Assembly: GCA_001464765.1 (NCBI GenBank)
Contig: LNDV01000034.1
Location: forward strand, 968,671-1,032,670
Direction of reading: 5' to 3'
DNA from: Betaproteobacteria bacterium Ga0077526
Lineage (GTDB): Bacteria; Pseudomonadota; Gammaproteobacteria; Burkholderiales; Ga0077523
DNA: 64,000 nucleotides
Under the pieces are notes generated by a model, which did not search any database, had not been told where the DNA came from, and saw nothing but the letters and a program-made list of their open reading frames with translations. How positions within the stretch are numbered: the first letter of the stretch is position 1; every line of letters begins with the position of its first letter. The position numbers and the translations under genes are program-made. Positions 37,144-45,524 of this stretch are shown here, piece by piece.

Positions 37144-37161
37144 CCCGGCGCCGCGGAACGG

Positions 37162-38154
37162 TCAGAACTTCAGGAACTTCTTCAGCTTCTCGGCGCCCTT
37201 CTTGAGCTTGTCGCCGACGCCTTCGGCGGGCGCTTCACCGGGCTGGGGCGCAGCCTTGGCCGCCGACGGCGCCGACGCGGTGTACGAAAGACCGCCTAGC
37301 GCGGCGCAGAGATCCCGTGCGGCGGGCGCGACCGACGTGTATGTGTGGCCGTTGCAGTTTTCCTTGCGCAGGGAAGCGGCTTCGGTGGGGCAGTGAGAGC
37401 CGACGAAGGACCAGTCCTTCGTGCTCACGGCGTTCGCGCAGACCGGTGCGCTGATCTTCGTGGGGTCCGTCCCGCAGGCCTGGGATGCCGCGCGCCACTT
37501 TTCGCCGTACCTTTCCTGCACGGCGAGGAAGCCCTTGGGCTCGCGCATGCCGGCGGTCACCTTGGTGACGTTCGCGCAGAACTCGGTCTTGCGGTCCTTG
37601 CAGATAAGCGCGTCCGGCGGCAGCCCTTCCATGCCGAAGAACATCGTGGGTTCCAGCTCTGCGATCATCTTGTCGCATTCCTTGGCGAGCATCGCGCTGT
37701 GCTGAGCCATCATCTCGTCGGCCTTCTTGCGGGGGTCCTCGTAGGTGCACCCGCCGATCTTCCTGCCGGACATCTCCATGTTCATCTTGAACGGCTGGCC
37801 TTCGCGGACACCGGATGCCGCCATCTTGCCGCGGTAGGCATTGGCGCCGAGGTCCTCCATCTCGCCGGTGCCCGTCCACTTGTCCGCGCCTTCCTCGCAG
37901 GCGAACTTGAACGTGAACTTCTTGCCCGACTGCTTCGACTCCAGCGTGCGGCAGTTCTTGTCCATCATTCGCTGCTCCTGCCGGGCGCCCTTGGGGCTGC
38001 ACACCGACTGCGTCATGGCGGGCATCTTCATGCCGTCGGATTCCATCGCCATGGTGGTTTCCCAGAGTTCATCCGGACCCTGCTGAGCATGAACGTGCGC
38101 CCCGGCGACGAGGCCGAGAAATGCCAACGTCAGGGTCGTGAAGCGGTGAGCCAT
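37162..38154 (-). CDS. DUF3617-family periplasmic protein, long form
   Basis: The 330-residue product has a signal peptide ending AGAHVHAQ. DUF3617-like features are the PDELWETTMAMESDGMKMPA start and the CSPKGARQEQ and QSGKKFTFKFAC stretches, with paired cysteines throughout. Members are usually 140-190 residues; this one has an added cysteine-containing C-terminal region and a lysine-rich tail (KLKKGAEKLKKFLKF). GGGAG lies eight bases upstream of the ATG at 38154. Function of the family is unknown. A second, short member lies at 46956-47402. Confidence 0.75.
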   Translation of the reverse strand: MAHRFTTLTLAFLGLVAGAHVHAQQGPDELWETTMAMESDGMKMPAMTQSVCSPKGARQEQRMMDKNCRTLESKQSGKKFTFKFACEEGADKWTGTGEMEDLGANAYRGKMAASGVREGQPFKMNMEMSGRKIGGCTYEDPRKKADEMMAQHSAMLAKECDKMIAELEPTMFFGMEGLPPDALICKDRKTEFCANVTKVTAGMREPKGFLAVQERYGEKWRAASQACGTDPTKISAPVCANAVSTKDWSFVGSHCPTEAASLRKENCNGHTYTSVAPAARDLCAALGGLSYTASAPSAAKAAPQPGEAPAEGVGDKLKKGAEKLKKFLKF

Positions 38155-38226
38155 GACCGTGTCTCCCGAAGCGAATAATGCCGAAACGGTGCCACGACCA
38201 GGGTGGCTGCGCAAGCGGTGGCGCCG

Positions 38227-38411
38227 CCCCGGAGTCGGCGCTCACGCGCCTCGTCCGGGCTACGCGACACCCTTGTAGCCCGGACGGAGCGAAGCGAACT
38301 CCGGGGCCGGTGCCTCGTGACACGATGATCCTGGTAGCCCGGGCTCCGCCCGGGGAGCGGAGGCTCACTCTTCGTCGCCGCAGGCAATTGCCCGGACAGA
38401 GTCCGGGCTAC
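38227..38411. repeat. REP/BIME-like cluster of four GTAGCCCGG palindromes
   Basis: Four copies of an imperfect palindrome starting GTAGCCCGG and ending CCGGG lie at 38227-38263 (minus), 38275-38306 (plus), 38334-38355 (plus) and 38391-38411 (minus). The stems have different internal sequences and lengths, but the GTAG head is constant. This is the layout of REP elements mobilised by RAYT-type transposases, several of which recognise a GTAG head. The last copy supplies the TAG stop codon of rarD. Confidence 0.75.
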
Positions 38412-39310
38412 CTGGCCGCGGCAGCTCGGCTCGTCCGCCATCCCCGCCACAACATCTCGCCCGTGTAGATGACCAGGGCGGCCCAGATCGCGACGAAGCC
38501 TATCGCCTTCGCGCCGCTGAATGGCTCGTCGTAGAGCCACACCGCGAGAATCAGCTGGACGCTCGGCCCCAGGTACTGCACGAGTCCGAGTGTCGAGAGC
38601 GGGATGCGTCGTGCGGCGGCCGCGAAGAACAGAAGGGGCAGCGCGGTCACCGGCCCGGACGCGATCAGCAACAGTTGCATGGTCAGCGGCAACGACGGGT
38701 ACGTCTGCTCGCCACGGACTGCGAACCAGCCGAGGTACACCATCGCGAACGGCAGCATGAACAGCGTCTCGAGCGCGAAGCCTTCCCACGCACCCAGGCT
38801 CGCCGTCTTGCGAAGCAGTCCGTAGAGCCCGAAGGCTGCTGCGAGGGTGAGGCCGATCCACGGCGGCGCGCCGGCGATCCACGTGAGCCACACTACCCCG
38901 CCTGCCGCGATCAGCACGGCGGCCCATTGCAGCGGCCGCAGGCGCTCGTGCAGCACCAGCCAGCCGAGCAGCACGTTGACCAGCGGATTCATGAAGTACC
39001 CGAGACTTGCATCCACGATGCGCCCGCGGGACACGGCCCAGATGTAGATCGCCCAGTTGAGAAACACCATCAGTGCCGAGAGCGCGAAGACCGAAAGCAC
39101 GCGCCGGTTGCGCAGGACATCGGCCAGCCAGCTCCAGCCGATGCGCCAGGTCACGAGCACGCCGACGAAGGCGAGCGACCACAGAACGCGGTGCGCCAGG
39201 ATGTCGAGCGCCGGAATGCCGGCGACGGCTGTGAAGTAGAGGGGGAACAGGCCCCAGAGCGTGTACGCGCACAGCGCGTAAGCGACGCCACGCCGATGGG
39301 TGTTGGGCAA
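38408..39310 (-). CDS. rarD: RarD-family EamA permease
   Basis: The 300-residue protein has about ten hydrophobic helices and the RarD signature start: GVAYALCAYTLWGLFPLYF, then ILAHRVLWSLAFVG. Further marks are SLGYFMNPLVNVLLGWLVL and STLGLVQYLGPSVQLILAVW. RarD proteins are inner-membrane drug/metabolite transporter-superfamily members of poorly defined substrate. The start is TTG at 39310 with GGAG six bases upstream. The stop codon lies inside a REP-like palindrome, suggesting that the element inserted at or replaced the original 3' end. Confidence 0.9.
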   Translation of the reverse strand: MPNTHRRGVAYALCAYTLWGLFPLYFTAVAGIPALDILAHRVLWSLAFVGVLVTWRIGWSWLADVLRNRRVLSVFALSALMVFLNWAIYIWAVSRGRIVDASLGYFMNPLVNVLLGWLVLHERLRPLQWAAVLIAAGGVVWLTWIAGAPPWIGLTLAAAFGLYGLLRKTASLGAWEGFALETLFMLPFAMVYLGWFAVRGEQTYPSLPLTMQLLLIASGPVTALPLLFFAAAARRIPLSTLGLVQYLGPSVQLILAVWLYDEPFSGAKAIGFVAIWAALVIYTGEMLWRGWRTSRAAAAR

Positions 39311-39384
39311 ACGAGACTCCGGAAGCGGGGAACCCGCCGGGGCTCGGATGACCCGCGGGCGGCAGGGAGCGGACTATAGCGCGT

Positions 39385-39624
39385 TCATCCGCGCGTTCCG
39401 GATCCCGCGAAGACGACGGCCCGCGCGCGGGTCTCGTGTGCGCGGCGGGGATCGGATTGGCGTTTGCAGGCACGCATTCCGAGCGCGGCGAAGCCGAGGG
39501 CCAGCATCGCGTTGGTGCCGGGTTCAGGCACGACCACCGCCGAGCGGTGCCGACGCCGACGCGGAAGGCTCGCCAGGGCAGTCGTTCCATCGCGCCCGTC
39601 TCCCTCGACATCGACGCGCCAGAA
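39385..39624 (-). pseudogene. Orphan PEP-CTERM sorting-signal tail
   Basis: On the minus strand one frame encodes VDVEGDGRDGTTALASLP, a basic stretch, and then VVVPEPGTNAMLALGFAALG followed by MRACKRQ. This is a textbook PEP-CTERM tail: the VPEPG motif, a hydrophobic helix and a basic end. The frame has no start codon between the upstream terminator hairpin (39629-39660) and the motif, and it runs about 20 residues past the basic end before a stop. It is best read as the remnant of a lost exosortase substrate. No exosortase gene is in the window. Confidence 0.55.
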
Positions 39625-39628
39625 AGCA

Positions 39629-39660
39629 GCCCGCCCGGGCCTTGCGGCAACCGGGCGGGC
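39629..39660 (-). terminator. Rho-independent terminator of the M10 protease gene
   Basis: A perfect 10-bp stem (GCCCGCCCGG and CCGGGCGGGC) with a 12-base loop lies 35 bases beyond the stop codon on the minus strand and is followed by TGCTTTCT. Confidence 0.75.
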
Positions 39661-39694
39661 CTGTCTCGTTGCGAGACTGACTGCAGGAGAAGCT

Positions 39695-42600
39695 CTACAG
39701 GCGGAACGCGTCGGCCGCGGCGTCGTAGGTCAGCGCCGCAGCACCGCCGACCAGGGCGATCCGCATGTCACTGGCGCTGAAGGCGCGGTTGTTATCGAGG
39801 TCGATCCAGAGCGTGTTGGCGTTCAGGGCGACGTTCGTGGTGGCGTTGAACGCGTTGCCGATCGCCACGTTCGCAGCGGCTGCCGCAAGCGAGACACCGT
39901 TCACCAGCAACTGACCTTCCATTGCGGCAGTGAAGTCCAGGAAGTCGCCCGCGTTGAAGTCCGTCACCGAATCGAGCGTGCCGAACAGCATGTCGAGGCT
40001 GTTCATCGCGACCGCCGTCCACTCGAACCGGTCGTTCCCGCCGCCACCCACCAGCGTGTCGTTGCCGGCCATGCCCCGCAGAACGTCGTTGCCGGCGCCG
40101 CCGTCGAGGCGGTTGGCGAGCGCGTCTCCGGCCAGCACGTCGGCGAAGTTCGAGCCGATCAGCTGTTCGATGCTGACGAACGTGTCGACACCAGCTGCAC
40201 CTCCGGCGGAGTTGGTCGTCAGGCTGGCATTCACCGGGCCCGCGGATGAAGCGTAGGTGACCGTATCGACGCCGTCGCCGCCGTTGATCGTGTCGTTGCC
40301 CGTGCCGCCATCGATGATGTCGTTGCCCAGACCGGCGTTGATGACATCGTTGCCGGCGCCGCCGTTCATCACGTTGATGCCGTTGTTGCCCGAGAGGGTG
40401 TCGTTGAAGGCGCTGCCGGTGACGTTCTCGAAGTTGAGCAGCGTGTCGAGACCGGCTCCCACGGTGTTCTGTGCACCGGCGGCCAGCAGACTGACCGTGA
40501 CGCCCGCGGTCGCGCTGGCGTAGCTGACCGTATCCACGTCGAAGCTGCCATCGAGGATGTCGTCGCCCGCGCCGCCTTCGATGGTGTCGTTACCGACGCC
40601 CCCGTTGATCGCGTCGTTACCCGCGCCGCCGTTCATCACGTTGGCGGCGGCCGATCCGGTCAGGGTGTCCGCGAAGGCCGAACCCGTCACGTTCTCGATG
40701 AAGGCGAGAGTGTCGACGCCGGCGCCGATCGTGTTCTGGGCCGCTGCGAGCAGGAGGTTCACCGTGACGCCCGCGCCAGCGCCCGAGTAATCCGCGGTGT
40801 CGATGCCGTTTCCGCCATCGATCGTGTCGTTGCCCAAGCCGCCGATGATGCGGTCGTTGCCGTCCTCGCCCCGAAGGATGTCATCTCCCACGCCGCCGTC
40901 GATGGTGTCATCGCCGAACCCGCCGAGAATGGTGTCGTTCCCGCCGTAGCCTCTGAGCAAGTTGGCCGCCGCGTTGCCGCGGATGCTGTCGCCGAAGTTC
41001 GAGCCCTCCACATTCTCGAGGTTGAGAAGCGTGTCGAGTCCCGAGGACAGGGTGTTCTGGGCTACCACCAGAGACAGGTCTACGCTGGTTGCGCCGCCCG
41101 CACTGGTGTACACCACCGTGTCGACGCCCGAGCCGCCGTCCACGAAGTCGTTGCCCGCCAGCGCAATGATCGTGTCGTTGCCGGCGCCGCCGTAGATCGA
41201 GTCGTTGCCGTTGCCGCCGTCCAGCGTGTCGTTGCCGTTGAAGTCGGAGCCCCAGCCCCAGTCGCCGCGAAGCAGGTCATCACCGTCGCCGCCGCGGAGC
41301 GTATCGCTGCCTTCGTCGCCATACAGCGCGTCGTTGCCGATGCCGCCGTCGATGTTGTCGTTGCCGTAGGAGCCGCCGATGGTGTCGTTGCCGCCTTCGC
41401 CCCTGAGGGTGTCGCCACCGTCCGCCACGGCCACGGAGTTCGCACCCCAGATCGTGTCATCGCCGTCGCCGCCATTGACCGTGTCGGCGCCGAGCCCGGC
41501 GTCGATCGTGTTGTTCGAGGCGTTGCCCGTAATGGTGTTCGCGATGGCGTTGCCGTTGCCGTTGAGGACACCGGCCACCATCACCATCCGCTCGACGTTG
41601 TTCGCGAGCGTGTAGCCCGTGGTGTACTGGTACACGAGGTCATTGCCGCTGGAGGCGCCGCTGCCTTCGACGACGACGTCGCTGCCGTCGACATGGAAGA
41701 CGTCATCCCCGTCACCGCCGTCCATGGTGTCGAAGCCGATGAAGTTCCAGCCGCCCACCAGGGTGTCGTTGCCGGAACCGCCGTACATCGCGTCGGCGCC
41801 GTCATCGCCGGACAGATAGTCGTTGCCGTTGTCGCCGACGAGGGTGTCGTTGCCGGAGCCGCCGTAAATGGTGTCGTCGCCGTTCTGGCCGTTCACGTAG
41901 TCGCTGCCGGTGCCGCCGTCCATGTAGTCGTTGCCGGCGCCGCCGTACATCGTGTCGTCGCCCGCCTGCCCGTACATCTCGTCGCGGGACTCGTCCGCAA
42001 AACTCCAGAAAAACCCGTTGAAGCTCGCGACGTTGTTGCCACCGACCATGTAGTCGTTGCCGGTGCCGCCTTCCATGCGATCCGCGCCGCCATCCCCGTA
42101 CATGGTGTCGTTGCCGTTACCGCTCTGGTCGGTGTAGTCGCCCACGACCCAGTCGTCACCCGAGCCGCCGCTCAAATAGTCGTTGCCATCGTCACCGATG
42201 ACGGAGTCGTTGCCGTCGCCGCCGTACATGCTGTCGTTGCCGTTGTGACCGCCCATGAAGTCGTCGCCGCCTTCGCCGTACATGGTGTCGCTGTCGAAGA
42301 CGTTGTGGTCTGACCAGAGGGAGCCGCGCATGACGTCGTTGCCGCCGCCGCCGCGCAGGGTGTTGCCGTAGGTGTTGCCGTAGATTTCGTCGTTGAACGC
42401 GGTACCGGTCGCGTTCTCGATCACCGCGTTGTAGGCGATAACGAGGTTGTCACGCACCCAGGCGCTCTCGTTCCAGATGCTGCTGCCGATCGTGCTGAAG
42501 ACGCCCGAGGTCAGGTGCAGGATCACGCTCTGCGTCTGATTGGAGGCGTCGATCGTGTCGTTGCCGCCGCCGTCCCAGATGCATTCGAAGATCTGCGCGC

Positions 42601-43360
42601 CCGCCGCCCAGCTGTAGGTGTTGTTGCCGTTGTTGTAGCCCCAGTTCGCGCCGTAGAGCGCCTGAATGGCCTGCACGTCCAGCAACATAGGGGTCGTCGG
42701 GTAGAACGACATGCCGTACCCGTCGTTCGTGTCGCCCACGTGATCCTTGTAGCTCATGATCGAGAACTTGTTCGCGTCCGTGGCCGCGCCCATTGTGTCG
42801 CCATCGTCGTTCTCGTGAGGGTGCTCGAGTCCCAGCGCGTGCCCGATCTCGTGCATGAAGGTGTGATAGGCATAGTTGCCCTGCACGGGGCTGTTGTAGT
42901 CGTTCTTGTTGAACCAGATGTCGCCGCCCTTCGCTCCGCCGCTAGGATAGTAGGCGTGGGCCGTGTTCGGGTCGTTCGACTCCGCGAAGCGGATGTCGCC
43001 CACCGAGCTGTTGTCGAGGAAGTTGTCGGTGTCGGGCGTATCCGCTATCTCGTTGAAGTTCAGGTTTGCCACGTTCGCCCACTTCTGCAGGGCGCTCCGG
43101 GCCGCATTGCGTTGTGTCGCGTCGAGCGCCTGTCCGGTCGATGCCTCGTTGCCGTAGTTGAACGCACCGGTCGAGAAGAGAAAGTCAAAGCCGAAGGGAG
43201 TCTGAGAGAAGTTCGTCGGAAAGCTGAAGGTGACGGTGGCACCGGTGCCCATTCCGCCGCCGCCCCACTTCGTCCCGCCGATCATCGCATTGATGTTCGC
43301 ATTGCCGGTCGGGGCCGAGCCCACGTTCGTCGTGGTGCCGCCGCTGTAGATGGAAGCCAT
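39695..43360 (-). CDS. M10 (serralysin-type) metalloprotease with a long RTX domain, type I secretion substrate
   Basis: The 1221-residue protein has no signal peptide. Zinc site HEIGHALGLEH is at residues 170-180 and the Met-turn SIMSY at 200-204, giving a complete metzincin HExxHxxGxxH catalytic domain. From about residue 310 to 1130 there are dozens of RTX nonapeptides (GGGGNDVMRG, GGDGNDSVIG and similar), including four units of about 95 residues near the end. The last 90 residues form a serralysin-like C-terminal region (FNAGDFLDFTAAMEGQLL, then WIDLDNNRAFSASDMRIALV). Such proteins leave the cell through an ABC/HlyD/TolC channel with an uncleaved C-terminal signal, and an ABC and HlyD gene are divergently adjacent. 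AGGAG lies eight bases before the ATG. It is about twice the size of typical serralysins because of the repeats. Confidence 0.92.
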   Translation of the reverse strand: MASIYSGGTTTNVGSAPTGNANINAMIGGTKWGGGGMGTGATVTFSFPTNFSQTPFGFDFLFSTGAFNYGNEASTGQALDATQRNAARSALQKWANVANLNFNEIADTPDTDNFLDNSSVGDIRFAESNDPNTAHAYYPSGGAKGGDIWFNKNDYNSPVQGNYAYHTFMHEIGHALGLEHPHENDDGDTMGAATDANKFSIMSYKDHVGDTNDGYGMSFYPTTPMLLDVQAIQALYGANWGYNNGNNTYSWAAGAQIFECIWDGGGNDTIDASNQTQSVILHLTSGVFSTIGSSIWNESAWVRDNLVIAYNAVIENATGTAFNDEIYGNTYGNTLRGGGGNDVMRGSLWSDHNVFDSDTMYGEGGDDFMGGHNGNDSMYGGDGNDSVIGDDGNDYLSGGSGDDWVVGDYTDQSGNGNDTMYGDGGADRMEGGTGNDYMVGGNNVASFNGFFWSFADESRDEMYGQAGDDTMYGGAGNDYMDGGTGSDYVNGQNGDDTIYGGSGNDTLVGDNGNDYLSGDDGADAMYGGSGNDTLVGGWNFIGFDTMDGGDGDDVFHVDGSDVVVEGSGASSGNDLVYQYTTGYTLANNVERMVMVAGVLNGNGNAIANTITGNASNNTIDAGLGADTVNGGDGDDTIWGANSVAVADGGDTLRGEGGNDTIGGSYGNDNIDGGIGNDALYGDEGSDTLRGGDGDDLLRGDWGWGSDFNGNDTLDGGNGNDSIYGGAGNDTIIALAGNDFVDGGSGVDTVVYTSAGGATSVDLSLVVAQNTLSSGLDTLLNLENVEGSNFGDSIRGNAAANLLRGYGGNDTILGGFGDDTIDGGVGDDILRGEDGNDRIIGGLGNDTIDGGNGIDTADYSGAGAGVTVNLLLAAAQNTIGAGVDTLAFIENVTGSAFADTLTGSAAANVMNGGAGNDAINGGVGNDTIEGGAGDDILDGSFDVDTVSYASATAGVTVSLLAAGAQNTVGAGLDTLLNFENVTGSAFNDTLSGNNGINVMNGGAGNDVINAGLGNDIIDGGTGNDTINGGDGVDTVTYASSAGPVNASLTTNSAGGAAGVDTFVSIEQLIGSNFADVLAGDALANRLDGGAGNDVLRGMAGNDTLVGGGGNDRFEWTAVAMNSLDMLFGTLDSVTDFNAGDFLDFTAAMEGQLLVNGVSLAAAAANVAIGNAFNATTNVALNANTLWIDLDNNRAFSASDMRIALVGGAAALTYDAAADAFRL
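40080..41130 (-). repeat. Four tandem ~95-residue repeats in the protease RTX domain
   Basis: Each unit starts with VDTVxYxSAxxxVxxxL, continues with AQNTxxxGxDTLLNFENV, then GSxFxDxLxGNxxxNxxxGG, and ends in RTX nonapeptides. Units begin near 41125, 40810, 40540 and 40280 (minus strand). They look like recent expansions of a beta-roll block. Confidence 0.8.
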
Positions 43361-43728
43361 GGTCGAGTCTCCTGAATTGTGTTGGTTGGTTGCCAGAACC
43401 GGGCCGCGGCGTCCGTAGTGTGGCTGCGTGCTGCGGACTTTCCGGTCCTGACGGTGCCCACGGTGCCCGCATCGCGAGGATGCTTCGATATGACGGATGT
43501 ATTAGCACCGGTCTCTCCGAGGTCTAGCCGCTCGCTCGCATCGGGCCCGCGAAGGCGCTCTCCCATAGGAGAAGCGCGTGCAGTGGCAAGAGAGCGTCGC
43601 GGCTTCTACAGACGGCATCTCGCAAATGTCATAGACGCATGCTCATAGAGACTCGCGCAGGCCGCCCACCGTATGTTTCGGTCACACCGCAGCTTCACCA
43701 TTCCAAGACCAATACGAGGATGACCGAC
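43361..43728. promoter_or_regulatory. Divergent control region between protease and exporter genes
   Basis: These 368 bases separate the protease start (43360, minus) from the exporter start (43729, plus) and must contain both promoters. No convincing sigma-70 pair was found. A small inverted repeat TCTCC-CATA-GGAGA lies at 43559-43572, and TCATAGA occurs twice near 43628-43655. An in-frame ATG at 43639 could lengthen the exporter by 30 residues, but it lacks a ribosome binding site. Confidence 0.4.
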
Positions 43729-45507
43729 ATGACAACCAGCAATGCGGGTCCGAGCCAGGGGACGCCCGACCCGGGCGAACTGCGCGCCGCGCTCTCGGGC
43801 GCACGCTCCTCCTTCCTGTCCGCGGGCGCCTTCAGTCTCTGCATCAACCTGCTGTTCCTGGTGCCCACGGTGTACATGCTTCAGGTGTACGACCGCGTGC
43901 TCCCCAGCGGCAGCGAGTCCACGCTGCTCGTGCTCACGCTCATCACCGTGTTTCTCTTCGCCACCATGGGCGGGCTGGAGTGGATCCGCTCGCAGATCAT
44001 GATCGTGACCGGCGCGAGACTGGACCGGGCCCTGAGCGCGCGGGTGTTCGATGCCGTACACCGCCACGCCAACGCGAGCGGCGGGCGCGTCGCGACAGCC
44101 CAGCCCTTCGCCGATTTGCTCCAGCTGCGCCAGTTCCTGAGCGGCCAGGGGCTGTTCGCCTTCTTCGACGCGCCGTGGTTGCCGATCTACGTGGCGGTCA
44201 TGTTCCTGTTCCATCCTCTGTTCGGCGTGACGGCGATCCTGTCGGCCCTCGTGATCGGCGCGCTGGCCTGGTGGAACGAGGTGGCCACCCGCGAGGATCT
44301 GCGTCGCGCGAATGCCCGCGCCCTGCAGAACCAGCAATCGATCGAACGCAACCTGCGCAACGTCGAGGCGATCACCGCGCTGGGCATGCTCGATCCGTTA
44401 CGTGGTCGCTGGGAGAAGGCGCACGTGGAGTCCCTCGCCCTGCAGGGCAAGGCGAGCGAGAAGGCCGGCCTCATCGCCAGCCTGTCGCGCACCTTCCGTC
44501 TCACTGTGCAGTCCCTGGCGCTGGGACTCGGCGCGTATCTCGCGATCCGCCAGGAGATCACCCCCGGCGCGGTCATTGCCGGATCCCTGCTGCTCGGCCG
44601 CGCCCTCGCGCCGCTCGATCAGCTCGTCGGTTCGTGGCGCAACGTGCTGCAGGCGCGCGAGGCCTACGCCCGGCTCGATCGCGTGCTGGGCGCAGTCCGC
44701 TCGACCGCGCAGCCGATGGCACTACCCGCGCCGTCCGGCGAACTGCTCGCCGACAAGCTGGTAGTGCTGCCCCCCGGTGCGGTGGAGCCTGTGATCAAGG
44801 GCATGAGCGTGAAGATCGAGGCAGGCCGGCAGGTGGCGGTGATCGGTCCGAGTGGCGCCGGCAAGTCGACGTTCGCGAGGGCTCTGCTGGGCCTGTATCC
44901 CGCGATGGCCGGCACTGTGCGGCTGGACGGCGCGGAGATCGACCAGTGGGCGCGCGCCGACCTGGGCTGCCACATCGGCTATCTGCCGCAGAAGGTGGAA
45001 CTGCTCGACGGGACCATCGGCGAGAACATCGCCCGCTTCGGCGAGGTCGACGGCGAGCGGGTGGTTGCCGCGGCGCAGGCTGCGGGCGTCCATGAACTGA
45101 TCCTCCGACTGCCGGAGGGGTACCAGACGATGATCCAGGGCGACGGCAACATGCTCTCGGCCGGACAGCAGCAGCGCATCGCGCTTGCCCGGGCGCTCTA
45201 CGGCGACCCGAAGATCCTGGTGCTCGACGAACCGAACGCCAATCTCGACCAGGAAGGCGACGATGCGCTCATCGCTGCTCTGGCCGCCTGCAAGGAACGC
45301 GGCTGCACCGTCGTGCTCGTGACGCATCGGGCCAACGTGCTCGCGCAGGTGGACAACGTGCTGATGATGGCCGAGGGCCGAGCCGCGCTCTACGGTCCGC
45401 GTGACGAAGTGCTGGCTGCGATGCAGGCACGCGGCGGCAAGCTGGCGGTCGCGGGGGCACCGCGTCCCGTCTCCCCTCCCGTCGTGTTCAACCAGAAATT
45501 CGCATAA
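43729..45507 (+). CDS. Type I secretion ABC transporter (PrtD family)
   Basis: The 592-residue protein has an N-terminal transmembrane part of about six helices (from FSLCINLLFLVPTVYMLQVY, the classic PrtD/HlyB segment with YMLQVYDRVL). The C-terminal ATPase has Walker A GPSGAGKST near residue 374, the signature LSAGQQQRIALARAL, Walker B ILVLDEPNANLD and switch VLVTHR. There is no N-terminal C39 peptidase domain, so it fits exporters of RTX proteases and S-layer proteins. Together with the following HlyD-family gene (17 bases apart) it should export the divergently encoded M10 protease. ATG 43729 was chosen because AGGA lies eight bases upstream; ATG 43720 and 43639 are in frame. The outer membrane component is missing here. 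Confidence 0.9.
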   Translation: MTTSNAGPSQGTPDPGELRAALSGARSSFLSAGAFSLCINLLFLVPTVYMLQVYDRVLPSGSESTLLVLTLITVFLFATMGGLEWIRSQIMIVTGARLDRALSARVFDAVHRHANASGGRVATAQPFADLLQLRQFLSGQGLFAFFDAPWLPIYVAVMFLFHPLFGVTAILSALVIGALAWWNEVATREDLRRANARALQNQQSIERNLRNVEAITALGMLDPLRGRWEKAHVESLALQGKASEKAGLIASLSRTFRLTVQSLALGLGAYLAIRQEITPGAVIAGSLLLGRALAPLDQLVGSWRNVLQAREAYARLDRVLGAVRSTAQPMALPAPSGELLADKLVVLPPGAVEPVIKGMSVKIEAGRQVAVIGPSGAGKSTFARALLGLYPAMAGTVRLDGAEIDQWARADLGCHIGYLPQKVELLDGTIGENIARFGEVDGERVVAAAQAAGVHELILRLPEGYQTMIQGDGNMLSAGQQQRIALARALYGDPKILVLDEPNANLDQEGDDALIAALAACKERGCTVVLVTHRANVLAQVDNVLMMAEGRAALYGPRDEVLAAMQARGGKLAVAGAPRPVSPPVVFNQKFA

Positions 45508-45524
45508 GAACGGAGACCGCTCAC

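Noticed and set aside
43559..43572. Inverted repeat TCTCC-CATA-GGAGA between protease and exporter genes
   Set aside because: Only 5-base arms; expected by chance in GC-rich DNA and not repeated elsewhere in the region.
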